DNA from: an uncultured Lachnospiraceae bacterium
GTDB taxonomy: Bacteria > Bacillota > Clostridia > Lachnospirales > Lachnospiraceae
DNA length: 64,000 nt
Reading direction: 5' to 3'
Assembly: GCA_947053345.1 (NCBI GenBank)
Contig: CAMRSM010000013.1
Span: 32,255-96,254, forward strand
Shown: one piece after another, positions 7,901-18,157 of the stretch
How positions within the stretch are numbered: position 1 is the stretch's first letter
Layout of the letters: the number at the start of each line of letters is the position of its first letter
Position numbers and translations under genes: made by a program
The notes under the pieces: generated by a model
Databases searched by the model: none
The model's input: the letters and a program-made list of their open reading frames with translations, nothing else
What the model was told of the DNA's origin: nothing

Positions 7901-10840
7901 TTACATAAATGCCTCCACATTGTCAAAGAGCTCTTTTGCGTCCGCGACCTTTGCCTCGCTGCCGACCACACAAAGGCAATCCTGCTCCATCACCGCTTTA
8001 AAAAGCGGCGCGTACGCGCGGATGTCGGCCGGTGTCGCATGGATTCTCTCATCGCGCAGTTTCTGGATCTCTTCATACGTGGTGCCCGAAAGATACAGGT
8101 TAAAGGACCGGTTGCCGAGCGCCCTCGGGGAAAGCGGTGCATCAAGGTCGCCAAAGGTTCCGATGATAAATTTCGTCATATCCCGCTCGTCCGCATCAAA
8201 ATCGCGCAGGTATTCCCACGCGTGGTCAAAGACCTCAACCGTCTCCCTCAGATTCGGGTCGCGGTAGGAGACAAGCGTATAGCTGCGGTTCATGTCATTG
8301 AAATTGCACATGCAGCCGTAAGCGCCTCCATGTACCCTGACCCTGTCCCAGAAATAATCCATCGAAAGAATCTTGTTCATGACGCTCATCGCCCCGTTCG
8401 GCTCAACGCCCGTGCCCGCGTAAGTGCCGCATTTTGCCACATACTGCACCTGTCCCGGGCAGGTAAAGGCCTCTTTTTTGCGCCCGAGCACAAATCCGAA
8501 ATTCGCGCCCCGCACGCGGATATCCCCGGTGCGCCCCTTTCCGGAAAGTAGCTTTGACACATCCTCAAGCCCGGCAAGTGCGCGCTCGATGCCCTCCGTC
8601 TCCGCCGTAATGCTCACTAACACATTTTCTTTCTTGAAAAGAACCTCGCAGATTTTCTTTAACTGTGCCGTGATTTCTTCCGCCTTCGCGTCAAAATTCT
8701 CCGCGAGGTCACAGAGGAAACGATAATAACCGATACCGCTTACCATGTCGTGGAATGCAGAATTTTCGTACTGGCAGGAAAGTGCCTTGCGCATCGCCAT
8801 GCCGTGGGCCATCTGCATCAGCTCCATCTGTTTTCTGGAGCGCAGCTCCATGACAATCTCCTTTAAGCGCACGGTATCCTCAAATTTGGTGCAGTGTATC
8901 ATCTCATTTATAAGCCCGTACACTTTCGGGAGCTGGCCGTACATCGCCTTGGCAGAAAATACATACGCCGGGCGGTAATAGGAGACATCGCCGTTCCTCA
9001 GATAAGTCTCAACGCTCGTATAGATACCGCCCGTCTCGATCTTCATCTCATTGTCAAATTCCTGATACGTATAATGCTCCGAGTCAACATAGCCGAGCAC
9101 GGTCGCAAGGAGCCCGAGATACGGCACCTGCTCTTTTGTCAGTTCGTCCGCGTCAAAGAGCATCTGCACATACGCGATACCGTTCGTGAACACATCCTGC
9201 GTCACCGCGCGGATGCCGGCAGCCTCCTGTTCCTTCGAAAGGATCGGCAGTGCCTCTTTCTTCACATCCGAGCGTTTTAACATCGGGAGCTTCTCAACGA
9301 TTTCTTTCGGATCCGGCGTATCCTGATATTTCTTTAACCCCTCCTGCTTTGCCCTGATCGCGTCAAGATCCGCCTCGCTCAGGGTTGCCCTGTATGCCAA
9401 AAGCTTATCCTTCAGCTCCTGCTCGCTCCTGCCGGTAAGCCCCGCCTCCGGTTTCATAATGAAAAATGTCGCGTGTTCCGGGTTCAGCAGGTATTTGCGG
9501 ATCAATCCCTCATAATACCCGGTGCCGATCTCCTTCTTAAGTTCCGCGTACAGGTCATTGCAGCGCAGATATTCAAAAGCCTTATTGTCGTCAAACAGCC
9601 AGGTCGAGAACATCATCATATTCATCATGAGCCCCTTCGGGTAACTGCCATAATCCGCCTCGCGGTAACGGAACTCCGCATTGTTGATCTCCGCGCGCAG
9701 CGAGCGCTCCGGCACGCCTTCCTTTACGATCCTTTCAAGTTCTTTTTGGATCACCGCAAGGAACTCTTCCTTCTTCTCCTCGTCGGTATCCTTGGCAATG
9801 ACCGAGAAGAACGGCTGCTGCAAACTGTCCTCATAAATGCTCATGATATTCGGCGAGATACCCGCTTTTACAAGTGCCTGATAGAGCGGTCCCACCGGCG
9901 AGAGCAGAACGCGGTTCAAAATGCCCATCGCCATGCACAGTTTCGTGTCGCAGCTGTCGCCAACCATCATATTGTAGCAGAGATAAGTCTTTCCCTCGGT
10001 ACTGTCCCCCTCGGCAACAGGATAGGTGGAAACGATCTCCTTCCTGCCGCCGAACGGCTTCTGGCGCGCGATCGTGGAGTCCACCTCGATCGCGTCATAT
10101 TTGGAGAGGTACTCCTCATCCAGCCAGGTCAAACGCTCTTTCACATCCATGTTGCCGTACAAATAAATATAGCTGTTTACCGGATGATAGAATTTCCTGT
10201 GGAAATCCAGATAATTCTCATAGGTCAGATCCGGAATATTCTTCGGGTCACCGCCGGACTCCACACCGTAAGCATTGTCCGGATACAAAGAATGCATGAT
10301 CCCTCTCCAGAGCACCTGCTCCGGCGAGGAGAACGCGCCCTTCATCTCATTGTACACCACACCGTTGATTGAGAGCTCCCCGCCATCCGACACCTCATAG
10401 TGCCAGCCCTCCTGCATGAAGATCTCCTCGTGGTGATAGATATTCGGGTGGAACACCGCATCCATATACACCGACATCAGATTCTTAAAATCCTGGTCGT
10501 TGCAGCTTGCGACCGGATACATTGTGTGATCCGGTGCCGTAAAGGCATTGAGGAAGGTATTGAGCGAACCCTTGATCAGCTCTACAAACGGATCTTTTAA
10601 CGGATATTTTTCCGATCCGCACAATACCGTGTGTTCGATGATATGCGCCACCCCGGTACTGTCCTGCGGCGGCGTGCGGAAACCAACAGAAAACACCTTA
10701 TTCTCATCCTCGTTTGCGAGCACACACACGCGCGCGCCGGACTTTTTGTGCCGCAGCATCACGCCCTGGCTGTGGCTGTCCTTCAGTTCCTCCTCGTACA
10801 TCAGCTCATATGCCGGTGTCATCATCTCTTTTCCTGTCAT
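7901..10840 (-). CDS. M16C insulinase-type zinc metallopeptidase
   Basis: This 979-residue protein belongs to the M16C (PreP/Cym1, pitrilysin-like) peptidases. The inverted zinc motif HXXEH appears as HIIEH at about residue 54, within a stretch typical of the family that ends in CGSEKYPLKDPF. The distal glutamate is probably in YNEMKGAFSSPE. The length fits a two-lobed clamshell with two active-type and two inactive-type M16 domains. No signal peptide is seen, so it is probably cytoplasmic and degrades oligopeptides. I chose ATG 10840, preceded by GGGAGGT. The longer frame to 10924 lacks a good ribosome site. Confidence 0.93.
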   Translation of the reverse strand: MTGKEMMTPAYELMYEEELKDSHSQGVMLRHKKSGARVCVLANEDENKVFSVGFRTPPQDSTGVAHIIEHTVLCGSEKYPLKDPFVELIKGSLNTFLNAFTAPDHTMYPVASCNDQDFKNLMSVYMDAVFHPNIYHHEEIFMQEGWHYEVSDGGELSINGVVYNEMKGAFSSPEQVLWRGIMHSLYPDNAYGVESGGDPKNIPDLTYENYLDFHRKFYHPVNSYIYLYGNMDVKERLTWLDEEYLSKYDAIEVDSTIARQKPFGGRKEIVSTYPVAEGDSTEGKTYLCYNMMVGDSCDTKLCMAMGILNRVLLSPVGPLYQALVKAGISPNIMSIYEDSLQQPFFSVIAKDTDEEKKEEFLAVIQKELERIVKEGVPERSLRAEINNAEFRYREADYGSYPKGLMMNMMMFSTWLFDDNKAFEYLRCNDLYAELKKEIGTGYYEGLIRKYLLNPEHATFFIMKPEAGLTGRSEQELKDKLLAYRATLSEADLDAIRAKQEGLKKYQDTPDPKEIVEKLPMLKRSDVKKEALPILSKEQEAAGIRAVTQDVFTNGIAYVQMLFDADELTKEQVPYLGLLATVLGYVDSEHYTYQEFDNEMKIETGGIYTSVETYLRNGDVSYYRPAYVFSAKAMYGQLPKVYGLINEMIHCTKFEDTVRLKEIVMELRSRKQMELMQMAHGMAMRKALSCQYENSAFHDMVSGIGYYRFLCDLAENFDAKAEEITAQLKKICEVLFKKENVLVSITAETEGIERALAGLEDVSKLLSGKGRTGDIRVRGANFGFVLGRKKEAFTCPGQVQYVAKCGTYAGTGVEPNGAMSVMNKILSMDYFWDRVRVHGGAYGCMCNFNDMNRSYTLVSYRDPNLRETVEVFDHAWEYLRDFDADERDMTKFIIGTFGDLDAPLSPRALGNRSFNLYLSGTTYEEIQKLRDERIHATPADIRAYAPLFKAVMEQDCLCVVGSEAKVADAKELFDNVEAFM

Positions 10841-10945
10841 GTTACCTCCCATTTCTGTACGGCTTTTGCATTTTCCAAGTTTATGGATGCCGCACGGACA
10901 CAAACTTATAAATGAATATACCACTTACAATTTTATCAATACTCT

Positions 10946-12469
10946 TTACTTTTTCGTATAGCGGTCGAGACGACCCACCGTCTCCATCACCCCGCTGAGC
11001 AAAATGGTCGCGTTGTCCGCCTCCCTGCTGTTTTCCTCGCTGAAATTCGCCGCTTCCTGTGAGCTTGCCGTGATCTGCTCGCTGGTCGCCGAAAGCTGGC
11101 TGATATTTTCCACGATCCTGTCATTTGCTTTTGCGAGCGCCGCGATCTTGCCGTCCACCTCATCCACATTGCGCGAAAGGCAGTCCATATCCCTGCTGAT
11201 TTTTGCAAAGCTGTCCGAAGCCATATCAATGCGCGTATTCTGCTCCTCGGTTGCCCGCATGGATTCCGTTACGGCCTCCGTCGCTGCCTTCGCATTCTCC
11301 GCGAGTTCCCCGATGATCTTCGCGATATTCTCCGTCGATTCCCTCGTCTGCTCCGAAAGCTGGCGGATCTGCTCCGCCACCACCGAAAAACCCCGGCCTG
11401 CCTCCCCTGCCCGCGCACTCTCGATCGACGCGTTCAGCGCGAGAAGGTTGGTCTGGCTGGAAATATTGAAAATGATATCGGCGATGGTCCGCACTTCCTT
11501 CATCTTTTCCTGAAGCTGCTGCATCGAATCCGAGACTTCGACATTGCGCGCGTTGGTCTGCTCCGCCTGCTCCCGCATCTGCTTCATGACATCCATGCTC
11601 TCCTCCACGGTCTGTCCGGAATCCCTCGCCAGATCGACCATATCACTCGAGAGCTTCTGTGTGGCACCGATCGCATCCTGTATCTGCTGCGTCATGACCG
11701 TTTGTTCCTGGATATTATCCGCCGTCATCTGGGTGCCGGTCGCGATCTCCTGAAGTGAATTATACACAAGGTTGGAAGAACTCTGCAATTTTCTTACAAG
11801 GTCCGTCACTTCCGATGTACCCTGCGATACTTTTTCCACCGTATCCAAAATATCCTGCACCATGATCTGCTGCATCTTTTTCTCATCCTGCATCGTATAG
11901 TACGAATCATGGTCGAAACGTTTCACCCATTTTACCACGAGCACCGCGGCGATGATGATCATCACCAGCACAAATACAATACTGATCTGTTCCGTATCTA
12001 TGGCTCCCATCCTGCCAAGGTTTGCCATACGCAGGAGGATCACACAGCCGATCTCCCCGCATATAATCTTTACAATTTTCATATCGTAATATAAGACTGC
12101 CGCAATCAGCACCGGAACAACCATGTACACATCACCCGCATTATTAGCCGTGATCGCAAGGAACATGTTCGCCGCCATAAATGGCATGATGCACATGTAA
12201 CGGAAGGACTTTTCCCTCTGAAGCCGGATCATACTGAAAACCGTGCACGCCATTGCAATGACCAGCATCACAAGTATAATAGATTTTGTCACGCTGCGCG
12301 CGCCGTCGATCATCGCGATCACGCCCGTGAATACCTGCAGCGCCAAAATACCGATTCCCACTGTCCGGTTCGCCCGGATCTGGCGCTCGATACGGTCGCT
12401 GTACTGGCGCGCTTTGACCTGAAAATTCTCTGCATTTGATGAAAATTTATTCTCTTTTGCGCTATCCAT
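10946..12469 (-). CDS. Methyl-accepting chemotaxis protein
   Basis: This 507-residue receptor has about six closely spaced membrane segments in residues 40-200 and no large extracellular sensor domain. A cytoplasmic helical signalling domain follows. The highly conserved hairpin tip reads [20 protein letters not shown] and [21 protein letters not shown] conventional periplasmic ligand domain is absent, so it may sense a membrane or cytoplasmic cue. The start at 12469 has GGGGGAAAG upstream. No other chemotaxis genes are nearby, so it is an orphan receptor gene. Confidence 0.92.
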   Translation of the reverse strand: MDSAKENKFSSNAENFQVKARQYSDRIERQIRANRTVGIGILALQVFTGVIAMIDGARSVTKSIILVMLVIAMACTVFSMIRLQREKSFRYMCIMPFMAANMFLAITANNAGDVYMVVPVLIAAVLYYDMKIVKIICGEIGCVILLRMANLGRMGAIDTEQISIVFVLVMIIIAAVLVVKWVKRFDHDSYYTMQDEKKMQQIMVQDILDTVEKVSQGTSEVTDLVRKLQSSSNLVYNSLQEIATGTQMTADNIQEQTVMTQQIQDAIGATQKLSSDMVDLARDSGQTVEESMDVMKQMREQAEQTNARNVEVSDSMQQLQEKMKEVRTIADIIFNISSQTNLLALNASIESARAGEAGRGFSVVAEQIRQLSEQTRESTENIAKIIGELAENAKAATEAVTESMRATEEQNTRIDMASDSFAKISRDMDCLSRNVDEVDGKIAALAKANDRIVENISQLSATSEQITASSQEAANFSEENSREADNATILLSGVMETVGRLDRYTKK

Positions 12470-12555
12470 CTTAATCTTTCCCCCATTTTGCTGTCATATT
12501 AAACTTCCTACTAAACTTCTTATTATTGCTTCTGTAACCCTCTTGAGTTTCCCAT

Positions 12556-13653
12556 TCAGCGGACAGAAAATTTATAAATCGTTACAGACTCAAACTCCTT
12601 GCCGCCCTCGATCCTGCCGCCCGGAAAGGACGGGATATTCAGCGTGTTCGGGAAAAACTGCGTCTCAAAGCAGATCGCGTCACGGCTGTGGTACACCTTG
12701 CCGCCCTTGCCCTTTTCCACACCGTCAATATGGTTTGCCGAATAAAACTGCATACCCGGAAGGTCGGTGAACACCTCCATCACACGTCCGCTTGTCTCCT
12801 CGTAAAGCTCTGCCACCTTCTCCACATCCCCGTCCATAAAAGAACCATCCCCATCAAAGATGCCTCCTGCCGGGCTGTAGTTTAACACATAATTATGGTC
12901 ATAACCAAAGCCCTGTTTCAACGGTTCATAATCTGCACCGATGTCCTGGCCGATCTTCTTCATCGTCCTGAAATCCATCGGCGTGCCGGTCACATCGGTA
13001 TACTCCCCGGTCGGGATCAGCCCCGCATCCGTCGCCGTGATCCGGTCCGCATTGATCCAGACCTGATGGTCGAGCACCGTGCCGCTGCCCTCCCCTTTTA
13101 AGTTAAAATATGAGTGGTTCGTCAGGTTCAGCACCGTATCTTCATCCGAAACGGCAAAATACTCGATCATAAGCTCATTGTCATCCGTGAGTGTATAGCC
13201 GACGGTCAGATCCAGATTGCCCGGAAAGCCCTGCTCCATATGGGGGCTTAAGCGCGAAAATTCCACCGTCATACTGCCGTTCTCCTCGATGATCTCCGTA
13301 TCATATATGTATTTATTGTAACTCTTTCCCCCACTGTGGAGGCAATTTCCCCCGTCATTCTTCTCGACCTCATAGGTCTTCCCGTTCACTGTAAATTTTG
13401 CCCCGGCAATGCGGTTTGCGACACGTCCGAGAAAAGAACCATATCCCGGTGCGTTCCCCTCATAGCCCGACACGTCGTCGTAACCAAGATTGACATCCGC
13501 GAACCTGCCTTCCCTGTCCGGCACAATGATATCAACAATCACCGCACCAAAATCCGATACCGACACCTTCATGCCATTCTTGTTCGTCATCGTATAAAGT
13601 GTCGTCTTTTCCCCGGCCTTTGTCACGCCGAAGCTTTTCTTTGTGATACCCAT
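12556..13653 (-). CDS. galM: Aldose 1-epimerase (mutarotase)
   Basis: GalM interconverts the alpha and beta anomers of galactose and other aldoses in the Leloir pathway. The 365-residue product has family landmarks. NRIAGAKFTVNGKTY and GGNCLHSGG hold the substrate-binding arginine and first histidine. LTNHSYFNL holds the catalytic histidine region, and CFETQFFPNTLN holds the C-terminal catalytic glutamate. I chose ATG 13653, preceded by GAGGAG. The longer frame to 13770 runs through non-conserved sequence. No other galactose genes are close. Confidence 0.93.
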   Translation of the reverse strand: MGITKKSFGVTKAGEKTTLYTMTNKNGMKVSVSDFGAVIVDIIVPDREGRFADVNLGYDDVSGYEGNAPGYGSFLGRVANRIAGAKFTVNGKTYEVEKNDGGNCLHSGGKSYNKYIYDTEIIEENGSMTVEFSRLSPHMEQGFPGNLDLTVGYTLTDDNELMIEYFAVSDEDTVLNLTNHSYFNLKGEGSGTVLDHQVWINADRITATDAGLIPTGEYTDVTGTPMDFRTMKKIGQDIGADYEPLKQGFGYDHNYVLNYSPAGGIFDGDGSFMDGDVEKVAELYEETSGRVMEVFTDLPGMQFYSANHIDGVEKGKGGKVYHSRDAICFETQFFPNTLNIPSFPGGRIEGGKEFESVTIYKFSVR

Positions 13654-14007
13654 AAGCTCCTCATTTCCGCGCGGCATGCGCGCTGTTAGATTCTTTCGGC
13701 TTCCAACATCATTTATCTGCCGAATATTATGCCATGCCCTCCGGGCATGATGCCTCCGGCGGATGCGCATGATCCCGCCAGGGAAATTGTCCCCCGCAGG
13801 TGAACCGGCAACCCGGCGCTGGTATCATGCCCTTCGGACATTATACCATGCTACCCCCTGCCTTGTACAGATAAAAAAACCTTTTTATAAACCAAAAGGG
13901 CTACCCTTACGGCTAGCCCTTAATCATTTCGTTTCTAACAATAGAACAATTTCCTTTATAAATTTTTACAAATTATATGAGAAAAAGGTACGCTAAAAAC
14001 TTGGTGA
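13654..14007. other. Intergenic region between galM and the cold-shock gene
   Basis: This 354-base stretch holds the terminator of the cold-shock gene (13896-13921) and the leader of galM. Several short GGGCATGATG/CATGCCC-type inverted repeats near 13725-13860 could form small hairpins. I see no coding sequence in it. Confidence 0.6.
13896..13921 (-). terminator. Terminator of the cold-shock gene
   Basis: AAGGGCTA at 13896-13903 pairs with 13914-13921 around a 10-base loop. On the minus strand it is followed by TTGGTTTATAAAAAGG and a T run. It lies about 90 bases after the stop of the cold-shock gene. Confidence 0.7.
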
Positions 14008-14205
14008 TTATAATTTGGTTACATTTGTTGCCTGCGGTCCCTTTGCGCCCTGAACAACGTCGAACTCCACTGCCTGACCCTCATCAAGGGACTTAAATCC
14101 CTCCATGTTCAGACCAGAGTAATGTACAAATACGTCATTGCCCTCCTCGTCAGAGATGAAACCGAATCCCTTCTGATTGTTAAACCACTTTACTGTACCT
14201 TTCAT
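14008..14205 (-). CDS. Cold shock protein, CspA family
   Basis: This 65-residue protein is a single cold-shock domain (OB fold). RNP1 is KGFGFISDE and RNP2 is DVFVHYSGL, both preceded by [11 protein letters not shown]. It is a nucleic-acid chaperone that binds single-stranded RNA or DNA. ATG 14205 is preceded by GGAGGAAG. A strong promoter at 14260-14288 and the terminator at 13896-13921 make it a monocistronic unit, usual for this family. Confidence 0.97.
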   Translation of the reverse strand: MKGTVKWFNNQKGFGFISDEEGNDVFVHYSGLNMEGFKSLDEGQAVEFDVVQGAKGPQATNVTKL

Positions 14206-14259
14206 GTGTGCTTCCTCCAAAAAATAATTCTATGTGCAACTCTATATTGCAACAACATC

Positions 14260-14288
14260 ATCATAACACCTTTCGCTGCCAATGTCAA
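14260..14288 (-). promoter_or_regulatory. SigA-type promoter of the cold-shock gene
   Basis: On the minus strand a consensus -35 TTGACA (14288-14283) is followed by 17 bases and -10 TATGAT (14265-14260). The resulting leader is about 45-50 bases long. Confidence 0.8.
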
Positions 14289-14370
14289 ACATTTTTTAAT
14301 AATTTGTTTATATTTTTGTAAGCAAATAAACACTTATTACCATTTTCGACATGAACAGACCTCGTTTGCG

Positions 14371-16152
14371 CTAAACCGTCACCGCAATCTCAAGCTCCTT
14401 TAACTGCTTCTCATCGACCACGTTTGGAGCATCTGTCATCAGGCAGGACGCATCCTTAACTTTCGGGAACGCGATAACGTCGCGGATGGAATCCTCCTTT
14501 GCCATCAGCATGACAAGGCGGTCAAGCCCGTACGCCAGCCCGGCATGCGGCGGAACACCGTACTTGAACGCGTTTAACAGGAAACCGAAACGCTCATACG
14601 CGTCCTCGCGCGTAAAGCCGAGCGCCTCAAACATCTGCTCCTGCACATCACTCTGGAAGATCCGCACCGATCCCCCGCCGATCTCCGTGCCGTTTAAGAC
14701 GATATCGTATGCCTTGGCGCGCACCTTGCCCGGCTCGGCCACAAGCATCGGCAGATCTTCTTCCATCGGCATCGTGAACGGATGGTGCATCGCCACAAAA
14801 CGGTTTTCCTCCTCCGAGTACTCAAACAGCGGGAACTCCGTGACCCAGAGGAAATTATACTCATTTTTATCCAGCAAGTCAAGATTCTTTGCAATTTCAA
14901 GGCGCAGATTTCCGAGAACATCGTACACCACTTTGTTCTTATCGGCGGCAAAAAGCAGCAGGTCGCCGGATTTTCCGTCCATCGCCGCAATCAGGGCCTG
15001 TACCTGCTCTTCGGTGAGGAATTTGGTAAAGGAAGATTTCACCGTGCCGTCCTGCGCGATCGCGAGGTAAGCAAGCCCCTTCGCGCCGAAGTCTTTCGCG
15101 AAATCCACGAGCGCATCAATCTTCTTCCTCGGCATCTCACCCTGACCGCCCACATTGATACCGCGCACGGTTCCGCCCGCCGCGATGGCAGAGGTAAAGA
15201 CCGAAAAGCCGCAGTCCTTCACGACCCCGCTGACATCTTTTAACTCCATGCCAAAGCGGGTATCCGGTTTGTCCGAACCATAGCGGTCCATCGCCTCCTG
15301 CCATGTCATCCTCGGAATCGGGAGCGTGACCTTTACGCCGAGGACTTCCCAAAACAGTTTCTGCAAAAGCCTCTCATTGACATCAATCACATCGTCCACA
15401 TCCACAAAAGAAAGTTCCATGTCAATCTGGGTAAATTCCGGCTGGCGGTCGGCGCGCAGATCCTCGTCGCGGAAACATCTTGCAAGCTGGAAATAGCGGT
15501 CGTAACCGGAACACATCAAAAGCTGCTTAAACAACTGCGGGGACTGCGGCAGCGCATAAAAATTCCCCGGATGCACACGGCTTGGCACCAGATAATCCCT
15601 CGCCCCCTCCGGCGTGGACTTGCACAACATCGGTGTCTCGATCTCAAGGAATCCCTCATCGGAGAGGAACTGCCGCGTCAGGGTCGCCACCCGGCTGCGC
15701 AGCATTAAATTGCGCTGCAGGTCCGGCCGGCGCAGGTCAAGATAACGGTATTTTAAGCGCAGTTCCTCTTTTGTCTTGGAATCCTCCTCAACCGGGAACG
15801 GCGGGGTCAGCGCCTCCGAGAGGATGCGCAGTTCTTTCGCGCGGATCTCGATATCCCCGGTAGCCAGATTGTCATTGACCGCGCCGGAACGCGCTTCCAC
15901 ACGCCCGACAACCGCAGCCACGAACTCACTGCGAAGCCGGGATGCTTTTTCAAAGCCCTCCGCGCCGATATCGCCCTCTTCAAATATGATCTGCAAAATG
16001 CCGGAGCGGTCCCTTAAGTCAACAAAAATAATGCCGCCCTTATTCCGGCTTTTCTGCACCCACCCCATCACCGTCACTTCTTCCCCGATGTTTGCGGCGG
16101 ACACCTCCGTACAGCGGTGTGTCCGATGCAGTCCCTTCATTGATTCTGCCAT
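14371..16152 (-). CDS. aspS: Aspartyl-tRNA synthetase
   Basis: This is a class II synthetase of 593 residues, the usual size of the bacterial type with the GAD insertion. The N-terminal anticodon-binding OB fold includes VMGWVQKSRNKGGIIFVDLR. Motif 2 is in YFQLARCFRDEDLRADRQPE and motif 3 in GLAYGLDRLVMLM. The 110-residue GAD insert lies about residues 300-410. ATG 16152 is preceded by GGAAGG. It is the last gene of the rel-to-aspS cluster and lies directly behind hisS. Whether it is discriminating (tRNA-Asp only) or also charges tRNA-Asn cannot be read here. Confidence 0.96.
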   Translation of the reverse strand: MAESMKGLHRTHRCTEVSAANIGEEVTVMGWVQKSRNKGGIIFVDLRDRSGILQIIFEEGDIGAEGFEKASRLRSEFVAAVVGRVEARSGAVNDNLATGDIEIRAKELRILSEALTPPFPVEEDSKTKEELRLKYRYLDLRRPDLQRNLMLRSRVATLTRQFLSDEGFLEIETPMLCKSTPEGARDYLVPSRVHPGNFYALPQSPQLFKQLLMCSGYDRYFQLARCFRDEDLRADRQPEFTQIDMELSFVDVDDVIDVNERLLQKLFWEVLGVKVTLPIPRMTWQEAMDRYGSDKPDTRFGMELKDVSGVVKDCGFSVFTSAIAAGGTVRGINVGGQGEMPRKKIDALVDFAKDFGAKGLAYLAIAQDGTVKSSFTKFLTEEQVQALIAAMDGKSGDLLLFAADKNKVVYDVLGNLRLEIAKNLDLLDKNEYNFLWVTEFPLFEYSEEENRFVAMHHPFTMPMEEDLPMLVAEPGKVRAKAYDIVLNGTEIGGGSVRIFQSDVQEQMFEALGFTREDAYERFGFLLNAFKYGVPPHAGLAYGLDRLVMLMAKEDSIRDVIAFPKVKDASCLMTDAPNVVDEKQLKELEIAVTV

Positions 16153-16229
16153 CTTACAATCCTTCCTTTCCCTTTATATCAGCGGATCCCTGCCGGGGCA
16201 GGCCAAAAAGGCCACGGCAAAATTCCGCC

Positions 16230-17477
16230 CTATTTTGCAAAAAACTCCACGAACTTATCAAGCGCGACCCCGGTCTGCTCCCCTGTCTCCATATTCTTGA
16301 CCGATGCCGCATTTGCGGCAAGCTCGTCCCCACCAAGAATCACGGTATATTTCGCCCCGATCTTGTTGGCATATTTCATCTGCGCTTTCACACTGCGCCC
16401 AAGGTAATCCGTTTCCGTCGCGATCCCGGCGGTGCGCAGGGCTGTCACCAGACGGAACGCCTGTGCCTTCGCCTCGTTCCCAAGAATACCGACATACAGC
16501 GTCACCGGCTCCGGTTCGGGAAGGCTGACCCCCTCCTTCTCAAGGAAATACAGGATGCGCTCGATGCCGATGCCGAAACCGACGGACGGGATATCCTGCT
16601 TCTCGTCGATCTCATGCACCAGCCCGTCGTAGCGCCCGCCGCCGCAGAGCGTAAAGCCTTCCGAATTTACAAACTCAAACACGGTCTTCGTGTAATAATC
16701 AAGCCCCCGCACGATCCCGGTGTCAATCTCGTACGGGATGGAAAGCTCGTCAAGCAGGTGCTTTAACTCCTCAAAATGCTCCCTGCACTCATCGTCCAGA
16801 TACTCGATCGTGCGCGGCGCGTCCTTCACAATCTTTTTGCATTCCGGCACCTTGCAGTCAATGACGCGCAGCGGATTCTTCCCCATGCGCTCGCGGCAGG
16901 TCTCGCACAGACAGTCCTCATGCTGTTTCAGATAGGCAAGCAGTGCGTCATTGTAGGTTCTGCGGCAGTTTTTGCAGCCGATGCTGTTGATGTGCAGTTT
17001 CGCATCCTTTAGCCCAAGCTCCCGGATAAAACCGGTCAGCAGCGTGATCAATTCCACCTCTGCAAGCGGACTCCCCGCTCCCACAAATTCCACACCGAAC
17101 TGGTGGTGCTGGCGCATCCTCCCGCTCTCCGGCTTTTCGTAGCGGAATGCCTGCGTAAAATAGAACAATTTGGTCGGCTGCGGGTCGGCGTACATACTGT
17201 TTTCCAGATACGCGCGGATCGCCCCCGCCGTCCCCTCCGGCTTTAAGGTCACGCTCCGGTTCCCCTTGTCCATAAAAGTATACATTTCCTTCTGGACAAC
17301 ATCGGTTGTCTCCCCGACACCGCGCTGGAACAGTACCGTATGCTCAAACGCGGGGGTGATAATTTCTTTTATATGGTACGCCGCACAGATTGCCCGTGCC
17401 TTCGCCTCGATCCAAGTGCGCTTATTGATGTCAGCACCATACCAGTCCTGTGTCCCCTTTGGTCTTTGTGTTATCAT
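16230..17477 (-). CDS. hisS: Histidyl-tRNA synthetase
   Basis: This 415-residue class II synthetase starts with the family signature [20 protein letters not shown]. Motif 2 is in [18 protein letters not shown], and the histidine-specific loop is [15 protein letters not shown]-terminal anticodon-binding domain follows from about residue 325. An insertion near residues 175-215 holds cysteines (CKNC and CETC) that may bind zinc. Its start lies inside the 3' end of the HD-GYP gene, with AAAGGGGC upstream. No T-box leader is present, as expected from its position inside an operon. Confidence 0.96.
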   Translation of the reverse strand: MITQRPKGTQDWYGADINKRTWIEAKARAICAAYHIKEIITPAFEHTVLFQRGVGETTDVVQKEMYTFMDKGNRSVTLKPEGTAGAIRAYLENSMYADPQPTKLFYFTQAFRYEKPESGRMRQHHQFGVEFVGAGSPLAEVELITLLTGFIRELGLKDAKLHINSIGCKNCRRTYNDALLAYLKQHEDCLCETCRERMGKNPLRVIDCKVPECKKIVKDAPRTIEYLDDECREHFEELKHLLDELSIPYEIDTGIVRGLDYYTKTVFEFVNSEGFTLCGGGRYDGLVHEIDEKQDIPSVGFGIGIERILYFLEKEGVSLPEPEPVTLYVGILGNEAKAQAFRLVTALRTAGIATETDYLGRSVKAQMKYANKIGAKYTVILGGDELAANAASVKNMETGEQTGVALDKFVEFFAK

Positions 17478-18135
17478 ATTCCACTGCCCCTTTCACATTC
17501 TCTCGCTGCCTGATCTTCTCATTGACTGTCTCTGCAAACCACAATATATCCTTCATGCGGTCTGAATGAACCAGACTTAAAAACGCCAGAAAAATCCTCA
17601 TGTCAAAATGCCGCACCTCGTCGATCATCATCTCCACCGCCGCCACGCTGTCAAACGCTGCCCGGTACGGCCTCTCCGAGATCAGGGCCGCGTACACGTC
17701 GCAGATGCGCAGGATCCTCGCGGCGAACGGGATTTTCTCCCCCCGCATGTTGCCCGGATACCCTGTCCCGTCGTAATTCTCATGATGGTGGAGCACCGCG
17801 GCAAGCATCAGCTCCGAAAAACCGCCGATCTTTGACAACTTCTCATAGCCAAGCTGCGGATGCATCCTGACATATTTCATCTCCTCGATCTGGAGCACGG
17901 CATTATCGCGGCCGTACAGGTATTTGCCAATCTGCAGTTTCCCGATGTCATGCAGCATCCCCGCCTTCACGATCTCCTCACAAAATGCTTCGCCGCAGCA
18001 AAGTTCCTGTGCCAGAAGCCCCGCAAGATTGCTCACCAAAATCCCGTGATCCACCGCGTCGAACATATCGTTGCCCATCGAATCCTCCGCCCGGAGGATG
18101 GACCACAGCCCGTCATCCAAATCCCGTTGCATCAT
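17431..18135 (-). CDS. HD-GYP domain protein
   Basis: This 234-residue protein is essentially a single HD-GYP domain. It has [12 protein letters not shown] (about residue 60) and [13 protein letters not shown] (about residue 117). These are the metal-binding residues of cyclic di-GMP phosphodiesterases. There is no sensor domain, so it must be regulated by partners or expression. Its final 47 bases overlap the start of hisS, and it follows hemZ by 22 bases. Placement between hemZ and hisS within the rel cluster is notable, and a link between the two nucleotide second messengers is possible but only inferred. Confidence 0.87.
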   Translation of the reverse strand: MMQRDLDDGLWSILRAEDSMGNDMFDAVDHGILVSNLAGLLAQELCCGEAFCEEIVKAGMLHDIGKLQIGKYLYGRDNAVLQIEEMKYVRMHPQLGYEKLSKIGGFSELMLAAVLHHHENYDGTGYPGNMRGEKIPFAARILRICDVYAALISERPYRAAFDSVAAVEMMIDEVRHFDMRIFLAFLSLVHSDRMKDILWFAETVNEKIRQRENVKGAVEYDNTKTKGDTGLVWC

Positions 18136-18157
18136 GTCGCACCCTTTCTTCCAAATT

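Noticed and set aside
7720..7971. Minus-strand frame of 83 codons between era and the peptidase
   Set aside because: It reads through the strong hairpin at 7755-7801 and into the 3' end of the peptidase gene, without a ribosome site or recognisable motif.
9473..10372. Plus-strand open frame of 299 codons inside the M16C peptidase gene
   Set aside because: It lies wholly antisense to a well-conserved gene, has no ribosome site, and its composition mirrors the complementary codons.
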